NCBI RefSeq assembly: GCF_051020985.1
Contig: NC_135003.1
Location: 11,339,501 to 11,403,500, forward strand
Length of the DNA stretch: 64,000 nucleotides
Source of the DNA: Nomia melanderi
Lineage: Eukaryota > Arthropoda > Insecta > Hymenoptera > Halictidae
Direction: 5' to 3'
Part shown: one piece after another, positions 14,555 through 26,980 of the stretch
How positions within the stretch are numbered: position 1 is the first letter of the stretch
Layout of the letters: every line of letters begins with the position of its first letter
Program-made: the position numbers and the translations under genes
Notes under the pieces: generated by a model
What the model was told of the DNA's origin: nothing
Database searches by the model: none
What the model saw: the letters and a program-made list of their open reading frames with translations, nothing else

Positions 14555-14686
14555 AGGCTCACCGAGCTCTGGAGCTCCTGGAAGACTATCACGCCAAGCT
14601 GACGAGGCCTCAGGACAAACAGCTCCGATTGGCCATCGAGCGCGTCATCCGGATCTTCAAAAGCAGGCTCTTCCAGGCGCTATTAG
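14555..14686 (+). CDS. dlg1: Discs large 1 (Dlg1/SAP97-type MAGUK), internal exon encoding most of the L27 domain
   Basis: Seen: a 132-nt exon, about 60% GC, with phase 1 at both ends (AG + 43 codons + G). It starts after a cag acceptor and stops before gtaagt. It reads (E)AHRALELLEDYHAKL, then RPQDKQLR, then IERVIRIFKSRLFQALL(D). Known: this matches the start of insect DlgS97 and vertebrate SAP97, where a short first exon ends in the first base of the Glu codon and the next exon continues with IQEFYELTL. L27 domains are helical and form heterotetramers with partners such as CASK/Lin-2 and Lin-7-class proteins. They help place Dlg at septate junctions and synapses under the plasma membrane. 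This exon covers helices 1 and 2 and the start of helix 3. Inference: it is specific to the L27-bearing isoform, since Drosophila DlgA lacks this domain. The PDZ, SH3 and guanylate-kinase-like exons are not in the window. No frameshift or stop is present, so it appears functional. Identity is very secure; the exact hymenopteran species is not. Confidence 0.95.
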
Positions 14687-14692
14687 GTAAGT
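14687..14692 (+). other. 5' splice site of the dlg1 L27 exon
   Basis: The junction is TTAG followed by gtaagt, a perfect U1 match over the intronic six bases. It leaves the first base of the Asp codon (G) on the exon, as expected before the IQEFYELTL continuation in the next exon. Confidence 0.92.
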
Positions 14693-15325
14693 ACCGAACT
14701 CTTCAACTAATTAGAAATTCAGAAAATCTTGCGGGGCGTATTTTCTCACCCAGTCAAACCGCTAATTAGTCCACCGTTGCCTTATAAATAACCTCATGCG
14801 CGCAGTTAAAGTGGAATGGAGGATCCAATGAAAAATTCAATAGTTTGTGTACCAACGCGAGTATTATGATACAAGTAGAGGTAGTCGTTTGGAAATAAAT
14901 GAATGTAAACAATGAGGAGTCATTCTAGAGGAAAGCGGATTCAACGGGGGGGATTTAATGCAAATAACGAGCGAGCTCGGTCTTTCTCCGCGGGCGGGAT
15001 TAACTTTATAATTCGAATTCAAATATACGTATCGATAGAATTCTCGTCTCACATCGACCGATCGGCGCCGAGCGTTTGAAAATCCGAAAAATTCCTGCGA
15101 CTCGTGGAGGATTCAAAGAGACGGCGCCTCATCCCATTCTCTGTGCTTCACCTCAATCTCATCTTATTTATCGGAACTGGCACGTTGCCTCTCGAACGTT
15201 TCTCCCGCCATTGTTATTCGGAATAAAGCGCTCTTACCGCACGATTCATTCTGTTCGAATCCCTTCAGACCAGAGCTCCGCTCACCTGAAAGTTTGACTG
15301 AAGCTTTACGGAATTTCCGGAAAAT

Positions 15326-15420
15326 GATATATATAATTTATATTTATATATAATACATAATATATATATATATAAAAATATATATAATATATAATACATT
15401 GTATTGTATATACATACATA
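15326..15420 (+). repeat. AT-rich microsatellite
   Basis: Imperfect (TA)n with ataatatata and tacata variants over about 95 bp. The open frames across it encode only Tyr/Ile-rich low-complexity strings and are artefacts. Confidence 0.9.
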
Positions 15421-16629
15421 CTCACGTATATACGATGTACGAAAGTTATTGTTTGCATCTGAATTCGAAACTTTGCTCTGTCGACAGCAACTATATAGTT
15501 CCCAATATATCCCCTATAAAGATAACAAGAATTCTTCATATACAGAATAGTCCCCTTCTTGCGCATTTCACGTTTCCCTTTATTCTCAATCTACCGGGTG
15601 ATCCGTTTTGATCGTTGTACGTGAATCTGTTTATTTAGATGCGAGAATAGTCGAAATAGCAGTGGTAAAACAGGAGCATAATTGCTTCTTTCGATATTCT
15701 TTGAAATAGGTTGCAATCATTTAATATACATCAGATTAAAAGCTATAAATTGAAATCTAACAGGTTATTATTGTCATCGATAATATATTTTAATTCTCGA
15801 TAAATATGGCTTGGATATATAGTATATGGTGTGGTTTACTATTAGATGATAATATTTGAAAATGTGGATCTTTAATAAAAAGAGAATTAGGAAAACAACA
15901 ATATATTTAATAAGATAAAGGAAACAATACGGACAACACGTAAAATACAACGCACGACGCTCGCACCAAAAATGTTCCTCTCCGCTGTCGCTCACCAAAA
16001 TGTCCCCATGCACGCATTTCCACTCGCTTTTATCACACACCCCCCATTCGCTCTGTCTTTCTCACCCTTGCACCCTTCTCACTCGCATCTTCCGTCCATA
16101 GTCAAAATTCACGCAGTCACGTACACACTTTTCTCACGGTTCAGTCGCTCAGTTCCAGACACTCTTCCTCGCATTCTTTCAGCCACTCGAAATTGTCTAA
16201 ACGCAGTCACACTATTTCCCAAACATCCCGGCGCCGGTCCGTCGCAATACGACCTGGTCGCTCTTACGCACGCACAACAAACCATTCATCCTACAATAAA
16301 TATTCTAGATACTACAGATATTTCGTATAGCGTGTCCGTGTAATCCACACATTCCGTCTGCACAAGTGACCAGGGCCGAGAGTTGGGCGCAACGTTTTTA
16401 AAACTTCGTAGCGTCCTTTCATTTCCGGCGCGGATGTGGAAACTCGTGCGAGTTACTTCGTGCCCGGCCAGATTGTTCTATTCGGTCTGCTCGGTATAAT
16501 GCTCTTTGGTATAGAGGAGATTAGCCCGTTGCATCTGCAACTGTGTCGGTCGCACCGCTTTGCCTGTTACTGCTGATAACCCCGGACACCCTTGCCTACA
16601 CTCCCATCGGTGACGTGGACAATGGACCC

Positions 16630-16689
16630 AAGATTACACGTCATATCAGCGCTAAGTACTTAACGAGATTAGAGTGGACCGCGAAACAT
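16630..16689 (+). repeat. Copy A of a diverged pair (partner at 17266)
   Basis: This segment lies in an open frame from the TAG at 16522 to the TGA at 16873. It translates to KITRHISAKYLTRLEWTAKH. The partner 636 bp downstream translates in the same relative frame to KITRH, AKY, TRL and KH with one extra codon. The upstream part of this frame is Leu-rich, signal-peptide-like, but there is no ATG (the apparent start is GTG at 16543). No family is recognised. It may be an exon relic or simply a repeat. Confidence 0.45.
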
Positions 16690-17265
16690 CCGGAATTAGC
16701 ACCTTTCCACTGGAATCATCTTAAGATGGATATACAATTCGAACGTAACGCGGAAAAGACTGCGATGCAGCTGATAAATATATTGCGACCGAACAATGAA
16801 TCTTTATACAAACTTAGAATTTCCCGAAGAGATTTCGAAGAACAAGGATCGCGTGAAAGTGAACTTCTCTCTTGAAAAGTTGATTAAATTGGAAATAAAA
16901 TAATAGTGTCCTTAAATTCTTCAAAAATGCATCGAATTCAAGGTTCAGCGATAAGTCTCTGAAAAATAAATCGAAGAGATCCGAGATTTGACGTGAATGT
17001 GTTTTTGTTAAATAAATATTAAATCGTAGATTCTATTTATTCACTGTTGTAGAGCTTGGTTATAATGCTACGATGACGCGTTCAGTCGTGTTTCCACCGG
17101 AATTCCGACGTACAAGTATTTTCCGCGTCGATGGAATAATTAACAATTTCGTTGGAGCGGTTTGTACTGGCTGCGTTATGAGGTCCATTTCATAATTAAT
17201 GATTCGAGGGAGATTGCTTTACCGTATCGTTGTCTGCGCACCATAGTTTCCTGGTCAATGCCCGC

Positions 17266-17328
17266 AAGATTACGCGTCACGCTGGCTGGGCTAAGTACGT
17301 AACAAGGTTACAATTTAGAACTAAGCAC
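17266..17328 (+). repeat. Copy B of the diverged pair (partner at 16630)
   Basis: It lies in an open frame ending at the TGA at 17422. Against copy A it shows a 3-nt length difference and six synonymous third-position differences (Thr, His, Thr, Arg, Lys, His codons), with the remaining changes clustered in a few codons. No in-frame ATG precedes it. The product is not recognised. Confidence 0.45.
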
Positions 17329-20300
17329 GTAACCGTGGTGTGTGCCGGGAAACTTGGAGGCAGTAGTTTAGACGAGCACGGCGAAATAATGGCGTCTATT
17401 GAAATTGAAGCCCGAGTTCGCTGACGTTTGACGTTGATTACCAACAATTGTGTCATATCTTGCGTCATCGTTCTTCGACTTACACGTCACAGCACACCGA
17501 GATACCCGCTGAATGACTCGTCCTAATTAAAAGCGTGAAGTCTGTGCCTTATCGCGTAAAGTAATCGATCAATACTGAATATGTTCATTATAATAGCTCG
17601 GCAAAGAGGTTGCCTTCTAAAATAAACAGGAAAACAAAATATTTGTTCTAAAAGATAATAGAGTATCATCCTTGAAAGTGCAATCTATAATTTTCAACGA
17701 CAATCGTTACGCTTACCTTTCCAACGATTTTTTATTAGTAATAAGGACATAAATTTGAAAAACTTGCTTGCCAGTCTAAAGTAAAATTCTTCTCAATTAA
17801 TACCTGTGCCCGTGTTACCTAACAGTGACCTGCCCCTGCACTTACCTCTAAATGGCAGTCAATAGAACAGCTTTCACCGCTGCATCGCCTCGCACCACTG
17901 TTTTTAGTATTGAAATGCTTGTGTCAGCAGCGAAGAAAGAGGGTCGGCGAACGTTCTGAAAGTTGTGGTTTCTCGAAAGGGGACATCTTTATTCAAACAT
18001 CTTTTTAAAGTGACTTTACGTTGAAGCTCGCAACTTCAGACGAACGTCCACTTGATGACGAGCATCCTCGCCAAGTCTGCTTAATTTTCTAATTCCACCT
18101 TTCAGGGAATGAAGGCCCTTGCCTTTTACCCATTAGCGCGCAGCTTATTTTACCTCATTTACCCAGCAGCAAGACTTTGTTCCTGTAAACAGATTGCGAT
18201 GGTATTCCAACGGACGAAGCTACGGAGCTCCTCCATTCAACATTTCGTTTCACTCCTTTTCCTTTCCGAGCCAACGTGCATAATTAAATAGTGTGTCTAC
18301 GTTGGAAAACACTAAAAGCGTCCAATTACTTCTAACAAAAGTTTACACTGAAATACACGTTTCCTCGCGCAGAAATCGACAGTTCCCAGAACAGCCGTGC
18401 AACGAACGCCAGATGCAGAATTACCGGTCACCGGGTAGAATCGCTCGAAGTGGCCAGAGCACAAACGACGACGTGCAACATCGCGGCCAGGGTTGCAAGT
18501 GGAAGCGGGTCACGAGTGACAGCCGGCGCACTCGTGATTTAATTTTCAATCATTCGGATCCCTCGCACTTGCCCTCGATCTCGTTGCGCCTCATCTTCCG
18601 GTTAATTGCGAGGACAGAGGGAACCGATGGCGGCGTGTAACGTGTTCGCGAGTCTGTGAAATTACTCTTGGAAATCGTCGCCTCCGTTCCCACAGTTTCA
18701 AGGATTTAATAACCGAAGAAGGGCTGACGGTGGATTCTGAAGAGTACAGGTCGGGTTAACCTTTTTCCTTGAACTTGTCAAAGACAATCCGCGAACTGGC
18801 TCGCCCCGCATCCGTGGACGGGTCCTTCCTTTGGTCAGCAAACTCGGGCGAACTTCGAGAGGCCGCTGGGCCATTTGTGAACCGGTTGAAATTCGCGAAC
18901 GCCGGGAGCGGGGCCGGGGAGGGAGGGGTCCACAGAGAACGAGGCACTCGACTCGCCCCGGATGAGTGCTCTCAATTTATCGTTCTCTCGCCCTCGGTTG
19001 CTCCCCGGATCTCTTCCACTCGTTACCCTCGCCATCAGCTTCGGCCACGGTTATCCGCGTGGATCGCGGATCAGCGTTGATGAGAGCACGCCCGAGATGC
19101 AAATTAAAGAGACGCGAAGGCAGACTGAAACCTTTGGACCTGGGAGGAATGTTGATATTCCGAGAAATCTGTGTGACCCGGTTTCTGTGCTGCGAATACA
19201 CACGCCGCTTTGTATTTCTGCTTGTAACTTGACTGGTTTCCGTGTAACGGCATGTGGATCGATTCTTCTTAGGACTTACAGTTCGACTAGGAAGATTGGG
19301 TGATTTTATATTAGAAAGCGAATGGAAATACAGTATTTTTTCAAAGGTTTTGTATCGGAAAGAAATGACTTCGAACGTTTCGTTGATACGAATGGATTAA
19401 TTGCAAAAAGTTGTACTTTGTAAGTTTCATTGTTTGGGAAAGAGTATACTTTTTGATGTTTATAGCTTGCTGTTTCTACTAATTGTGAGGATCGATTTTA
19501 CGTAGAAGAGTAATTATTCAGATATGAAATAAATTTCTCTTCCGTCGTGTACTGTTAATTAGGGGTTGAGGAAGATTGATCGACAGCGTGCTGCGTTGAA
19601 AACTGTTTTTATTTACGTTCATCTAAATTCTCCAATCCCTGCGTGTTGTTTCTCTTCAGTTGCTTGCCGTCCATCGTGTTGCTCACCGTGAAAAGTCTCC
19701 CGAGCCATTAGTAACGATAATATTTTCTGACAAATTGAAGTAATGGAAGTTGGAGTATTCGACGCACCTAATGCCAGACCAATCCTGTAATTCCTTTTTC
19801 ATGGGCGGATTTGAATCGTGGCGCACACCAAGGAATACGTACTCACGGATTGGCGGTTGTCTGGTTAACCGGAGTTAGATGTGCCGCTGCTTTCCTACAA
19901 TCCAACGCCCGGGAATCCAAATTGCTTTGATCGGCGGAGCTGTGGGTTTCGGTCGTTTTTCCCGATTTTTCTCGGGGAAAGATTGAGTGTAAAAGACTCG
20001 ATTTGACCCCTAATGCACCATGCGGGATTCGCGTTAGAATATTTTCAGCGAGCAAGGAAATTGAATTAAATTCTGCTGCATTCAGCGTCGATAGAAATAA
20101 GAAACTCATTATATTTTCACGTCCCGAGATTCATTCGTCGCGAAACGCGGTTAGTCGTCAGAATGTTTTGAACTTCCGAATTTTCACCTTAATTTCGCGC
20201 TGCAACTATTCCTTAAGTAGAAATCTCCGTGAAATGTAGTTCACCTGACGCGCCAGCTATCCAATAGAGTCGGATTTAGGATTTTTGGCCGAGGAGATAT

Positions 20301-23300
20301 CTAGAGCAGAGTCGCGCCAAGGGATCTAATTAGAGAAAGCCAATCTGCTAATTCTAGAATTCGATTCAATCACTTTCGCGCGATCCCGTCGACTAATGAA
20401 TGAATAAAAGCGTCTGATTAAAACTTGAAGCTCGTCCCATTTTACAATAACCAGAACACCTTTGTACCTTGTTTTTCCAGAAAATATTACGCTAAACAAA
20501 CGTCGAGCTTCCAAAAACTACGAAAACAACGGAAAAACCCCATAGTACCCTACACGCGAATAAGAAAGAACTTTCTTAATTTTCCAAGGCCAATTTCATT
20601 GCGCTAAAAAGAGAATCAGATTCAATTCCATTGATTTAATTATATCCGATAAGTCGATACCACGTAAACGGTAAGTGCATAATTGAATTCTTGATTACGG
20701 CTGTGATCGCGGTCTCGGTTTCCCTTTCAATTATTCGAATTCCGGTATCGATGTCCGTTGTGGTCAGGGATTGGATGTGCATTTCTGTCGAGGTTGCGGT
20801 TCGCGCGAAAAAATTCGCGAGTAATTAAGACTGCTAACCGGGAGGCGGCAGCAGCCAGATATCCATAACCGCTGATTGCGCTCGTCTGTGGCGCGGGGAT
20901 TTTTCGAACGGTCGAGAACGCGGAACGAAAAACCGGCTATTTAAGGGCGATGTAAATTCGTTACGTCACGTAACCTGTTGGTTACAACCCGGCGAGTAAC
21001 ACGGCCGCTCGCGCCGTGGTCCGGGTCGCGCGACACGGCGCGCAGTGCGCACTATTTCACACCTTGGCGGCGGATGCGCCGGACGTCGCGTTGCAAAACA
21101 GGGCCCGCTGACAAATTTCCCACCCCCTTTACGCACGTGCATCGGCTCCGGCCTGGTTTCGGGCAATATTTCTATGGCCTGCGTTTAATTCATCCGCAGG
21201 AAGCCGAAAAACATAAACTCCGCTTGCCAGTGGGGGGAAAAAAAGGAAAAAATACACTTGTCCGTTGTGCGGAGTATGAAATAACGTTCGCTTAATTTAA
21301 TATGTCCTGAAATATTCAGCTGTCACTTCTTGCTGGTTAGTTTCGTTGTGGATACTTCGTGGCTAGTCGAATAATACACGCGTCGAATGGAAGCATTTGT
21401 TTTTCTTTACAGTTATTAGAGCTTGAACGCTTGCAGCGATTGAAATTAAATCGAATCGAAAGCTTGGAGAACAGTTTTGCTCTCGTTCGCAGCCGATTTT
21501 TAATGGAAACGGTAATCTTAAGGACTCTCTGGGCGTGACAGATTAATACGCGTGAAAGTGCGACGGAAATGTAGAACGGTTTGCGTGTAGTTCGCTTCGG
21601 GGAAAGTGAACGAAATCGTTTTGTACACTGGTTTTCATATTTGACGAGTGAACGTTGTATACGTTTGCGATCAACTTCAGTGGTGAAGAGTAATGAAGTG
21701 ATAATTATGTTTTATTCGATCATAAATTTACGGGTAATCGAGTACATTATCCCATTGAAGCGGGAATTTCTCTATGGGAAGCAGAAAAATAGATATTTTC
21801 GGTGTGAAACTGGTAAAGCATCGATCAATCTTCTGTCCGAGAAGGGGCAATAAATTGAGCAAACTTCATTATCACGTCCGTGACGTTTAATGCAATTTCA
21901 GTGATGCTGTAAACGTATTTCTCGGGCGCTGGTGAATCAGACGTACCTTGTTAGCTTTAAAGGAAACTGAGCTTGTTGTCGCGGAACTTGAAAATCAGCT
22001 TTGCCGTGACGCTGCAACGTCGAAATTCAGGTCGGCCGCCGATCGATGGAGAAATTTTTCTCGAACGTCTGCCGAAAGAATTGGAAGTATCGCTCGCCAT
22101 TAGCCGTCGCTCTCGAATCGCGAGAATCGCTTGAATCGCGGCACACCTGCGACAAGAACGCAGTAACGAGTCGAGGAAAATGACACGTTTCAATGGTCGT
22201 TTCGTATTGCTGCTCCGGTAAATGGAAATCGTAATTGAATATGAGATTTTTACCAGTGAAACAATATTTGGAATTTACCTCTGTATTACATGGTAATTGA
22301 TTCTGTCGAATTTGTGGATTCTCTGGAATTTAATCAAATATAATTTGACTAATTTGCAATTAAGAGAAGTATGTGTGATTCAAAGAATATGCGTAACACA
22401 ATGAAATATAATGTACAAGCGGCGATTAAATCGTAAAGCACTTTATCTGCAGCTGTTATGAATTATACGTACGAAATTTTATTTCCTCTAAAGATCTTCG
22501 GTTCGCTAATGATGTTTGTTTAAATCTGTTTGAATGTGTGTTATAACTTTAAATTGAAACATGCTGATTGAACTCTCGAGCACTTTCCAATATACAGAGA
22601 GCACGGGACAGAGGTATGAAAGGGATGATTTTCCACGGAAAAGTGAACTGAAAATGTGAAATCAAATTTCAGATATGGAGCTCAGTTTCGAAAAAATTAA
22701 GCTTCAAAATTCACCCGGCGAGATTACTCTCGCACACTGCGGACAGCGTGTCCGGCTATGGCTGACTCTTTCTACTTGCAGTTAACATCGCCCATACCAC
22801 GCTGTATAACCTGTGTTCTCTCAGTTTTAGTATCATCTACATTGCGGTATATACGAAATCATTGACGCATTATTGTTCACATAAGTGTTCGCATAAAGGC
22901 GCTCCTATAGGCCACCGTATCCACGCATTTATGGGGCATCGAAGCTTAGAGAATATTCAAAAATGAATGCTTTCAATTTCTCGAAACCTTCGACGGGAAT
23001 ATTACACTTTAATTCAATTATTCCCTCGTTTCATATAAAAAACATATTATTAAGAAAATTTATTTTGTCCTAAATAATATAAGCATTAAAAGATTAATTT
23101 AAAAACAGAAGGCCATACACAAAGGTCGATGCGTCGATGAAAAAGAAACTGTAAATATTAAGTTTTTGTACCATAAGTTAACATAAAAATAACTTATGGG
23201 ATAACCTGATATTACGCGAATCAATCTTTCACGGTCCAGCACCATCGATCAAGTCTCCCTCAATGGATTCACCGTAACGACGTCGAACGCATTATGACGA

Positions 23301-26300
23301 TCACAGTACGCATATTTGTTATTAAGCGACGTACTCGCTCAGAGATCGCTCCGGCTGCCACGTGAATTAATAGACCGCATTCACGGCTGGCTCTCGAAAA
23401 ACCCATAGAAGCGTCGTGCTTAGATCGATCGGTCCGAATTCAACGTAGACTAGGCTTTTCCACTTTTCCCGGAGAAAATAGCGGAAAGAACGCCGCGCGA
23501 TGCGAGCGGGGAATGGGATCGAGGATCGAAAACGCGCGTACACGGCCATTCAGCCTGAATGCGGCCGCGGCGCGTTTCGATTTTGAAAATTCGGGCGACG
23601 GTATCCGCGGCCATCCGGTTCAATAATGAAAAGCCTGCAATCGAAAATGCAATTTTTCCGAGCAATACGATCAGCCCTCGCTCCGCCCTACCCGGTCATT
23701 CCCGACTCTCCGTTACCTCCGAATACAATTCCTTCCGTCGGGCGGAATGTAAATTCGATAAGTAATCCCCTACCTCCCATCAAAATCGAAATCCTCCCCT
23801 ATAGATTTCGCGTTTCACGCTTTTACTTTCACGGCTGAGTAACTCGAGACCGGCTGAATCATTGATCGGCCGTGTGTACCCTTTTGTCTCGGATTTATTT
23901 TTGCACCGAGTTCCCCGATTTCTTTTTACGCTCATTCGCGAAGCAACCGCAATTTCTTTTCATCCAGACATTTTTATGAGAACTCTGATCGAGAATTCTA
24001 GAATCATCCGATGTAAATTACCCGCTGAAATAGCTGGGAACGTTTACCAAGACTGTATTCACAAACTCCGATAACTGCCGCTGAAAGGAACTGTATTAAA
24101 TTGTCTTATCGCTAATATTATATTCCGCATTCAATTCCAATTTTTCACGATACACCGGTATATCCTTCAACGTCGACCAGAGATCCTCGGCGACGTCAAA
24201 GAGACGTTAAGGTGATAACGGTATCGCGAACGTCGAAAAATGAACGCGAGGAACGGGAGAACACGTGAAACTGAAAAGAGTCGCTGACGCGTTGACAGTG
24301 GTTCACGCGCGAGTGTCAATTTCTTTTTTCCCACCGTTTATGCGTGCTCGTGGCCCGAGCCCTATTTTTGTTGCTTTCATCTTCCGCGCACCAAAATGTC
24401 GGCCGCGAGTGCAACGTCCCGGGGCAGGGCGGGCAAGCGAATGATCGCCCGACCAGATGAAGCTGCAATTTTCTGCGCTGCCGCCGCGTCTAACGCCCGA
24501 AATAAATCGGATTTTCCGCGTCACCCGGCCGAGAATAGAAAAAACGCCCGACGGTAAATACAACCGGGCGCCGCGCGAAAGAAAATTAATCGCGATTAAA
24601 ATAAACGATTCACCGTGAATAATCCCCGGCGCGGGCCCGCTCGCGTGCGTCCGCTCGCCCCGTCGCATTTCGACCGGGAAATCGCGTCCTGGAAGAGGAC
24701 GGTCCGATGCTCGAAAGTTATTACCGGCTCGAATGCCACGTCGCCGAACAATCCGTCAACAGACGGCGAGCTACGGAAATATCGGAGCGGCAGATGCGCG
24801 CTATAAATTTTTTATAATCTGTTTGTACGCTGCTTGAAGCGCTTATCTTGAATTCTCGCGCGATTCGCTGGTCCGTGGACTCTCGCCGGTGTTTCAATCC
24901 TTCGGGAATTAATTCGTGAAAAGGAATGTATCGCTAGTCATTAAACACTAGAACTGTGCAGTATATAATACGATGGGAAAACATGCGATTCTTATAGAAC
25001 TTATAAGAATTCATTTTTAATTATCCTTGATGTCCGTTAGAATATGCAAGTGAAATTGTTCATTTTTAAAATTACCGATAATTAACAGTTTCATTGTATC
25101 AACGATTGCAAACTAACATTGAAATCAACCATTTTGAAATTTGATAATATACTTTTCGATACAACAGTATGTCAATCGCCTGAGAGTCATTTAATTAAAT
25201 CAGACTTAATATAAGAAAGTTGATTCTTCTATCGACCAAGAATAGCTTTATCCAAACACTTTCACATCCATTTATCAGTTCGCATTTAGTTCTGCGTCGT
25301 TCGAGCAGAATGAAAATATATGGAATACGCGAACGACGATAGCGAGGCGGCCAAGATTCGTTTGAATAATGGAAAAGTGGCTTAATAAAAACACGCGGGT
25401 TTTATTCGCAGACGAGCCCTCCGGTCGGACTTTTTTTTCTGTGTGTATAGGCGGCACAATGGGAGCCGGGAGGATATGAGTAGCGCAATCTTCGCAGTGG
25501 ATCTTAACACCTACTTTGTTTCACATACGGCTCACAATGCCACTGTACATATTGCGGGCGCACGAAGAAGTGTATGGTCGACCTTACATAACGAACTTTT
25601 GTCCCGGGGTCCGAGGAATCCATTAATTATCATTGCGGAGTGGCCTTTATTGTCACGCTGCCGGAGCTTTGTTTCCACGGGCGGAACGCAGCTGGCAAAG
25701 TAGCTGCAGTTCCCAAAGCTGCAGATGCGCCTCTAATTCTTAGGAAACGGCTGGATTTACTCGGAATTGTTTTCGTCCCATGGAACGGCGCGGCGCGAAG
25801 CCCGCGACAATTATATATACGCGTTCGCGGCAATCCTCGTAAAAAGCTTGAGATCACTGTGCGCCGTTCAGAAATTGCGGAATTATATCGAAGAAATATT
25901 GCTTCAGAAATCGCGGCGCGGCCGGGAAATACACCGCTGAAAACATTTGTTCGTTACCGTTGCCGTTTACATTCGTATTTAATCGCCTTTGTATTCTCTG
26001 CATTTTGCAATTAATTCGAACAGGTGCACACTCCATTGCGGAAGTATAGAGATCATTGCGTTCACGGGGACAACTGATATACGAATTATTTTATCCGCGG
26101 CCGGTTCGTTGTACAAGTTAATTAGAATGAATCGGAGACATGAAGTGTTCCGATAACTTCGTAAACTTGTCGGTTACACGAGAAAAATATTTCTATTCTG
26201 TGTAAGCGAGTAAAATCGGAGAATATTGATTAATATACTTATTAGCTTACAGTAACAGGATTACAGTAATTGAAATCACATTCAGGAATTCAGTCGCTGT

Positions 26301-26782
26301 GGAGTTTTATTCGGCGTAGTTGGGATTCTCTTGGCAGCGCATGATTCTATGATATTTCACTTTCAGATAAAAGTGGATTCCCTTTGAAAATATGTAATAA
26401 ATCCTTATTGCTTCGTAATATTCTATGATACCCGGCGACAGTAAGGCGTTAAACCGCATATGCGTGTACCGAAGGTCTGCGCACGTGAGCATATACGTAC
26501 ACGTATCCGTATCATATTGACGCTGGATACCTGAGCATTGATGTGTTGATACGTTTCCAATAACGTTATTGGTATTGCATACATCGCAATATCAGAATAT
26601 TGTACCGGGGCGCGGACTCCCTTTGCAAAAGCTCTCGATACTCTGCTCTACAATGAAATACGCGTATTTTTACAACTATCGGTTCGAGCGAAATGTACTT
26701 CGAGAATTACCTGTTTCGTTATTTTTTTATCTCGCAGACAGACTTTGGAATTTTCGAAGAGTTCGAACGCATAATTGTATTT

Positions 26783-26980
26783 AGCTTTTCACTGGACACA
26801 TTCGACGCTTTACAATGAGACAGGTGTCATTTGAAACGAACTAATGCGAAAACATACGTAAATTAAGAAAAAGTTATTTTATATGAATATTCTATGAATA
26901 TTTAATATTATATATAACACTTTGTAATTTTGTTATATCAAATGAAATGGTGAGAGTCATTTCTGGAGTGCAAAGGATTA
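26783..26980 (+). mobile_element. Family 1 piggyBac-like MITE, diverged copy
   Basis: It aligns along nearly its whole length to the element at 62647-62882. Shared blocks include atttgaaacgaa, taatgcgaaaacata, attaagaaa, atatataacactttgtaatttt, ttatatcaaat and atggtgagagtcat. The right end (ggagtgcaaaggatta) is a mutated form of the family's CGAGTGCAAAGGGTTAA. The left inverted repeat is eroded, so the left border is approximate. No open reading frame for a transposase is present. Confidence 0.8.

Larger units (their letters stand above)
14693..26782. other. Non-coding DNA, probably dlg1 downstream intron (part 1)
   Basis: About 12 kb following the L27 exon. The continuation exon of the L27 domain was searched for (an IQEFYELTL-like reading directly after an ag) and not found. 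Items inside are the AT microsatellite (15326-15420), a G-poor tract (15960-16330), the related pair at 16630 and 17266, and a candidate cassette exon at 21413-21511 described as a finding. GC-rich blocks at 18750-19100, 20950-21170 and 24300-24800 are open in several frames, but no product is recognisable. Confidence 0.55.

Noticed and set aside
14401..14592. - strand open frame overlapping the dlg1 exon
   Set aside because: It is the shadow of the L27 exon and flanking intron on the opposite strand.
15240..15290. GTTCGAATCCC resembling a tRNA B box
   Set aside because: No A box at the right distance and no cloverleaf pairing could be drawn, so it is not a tRNA.
24948..25190. CACTAGAACTGTGCAG resembling an element terminus
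   Set aside because: No matching inverted end was found nearby, and the AT-rich sequence that follows does not match the other elements.
25425..25495. T-rich tract and ag followed by GCGGCACAATGG
   Set aside because: The following frames close within about ten codons and no donor fits. Only the acceptor looks convincing.
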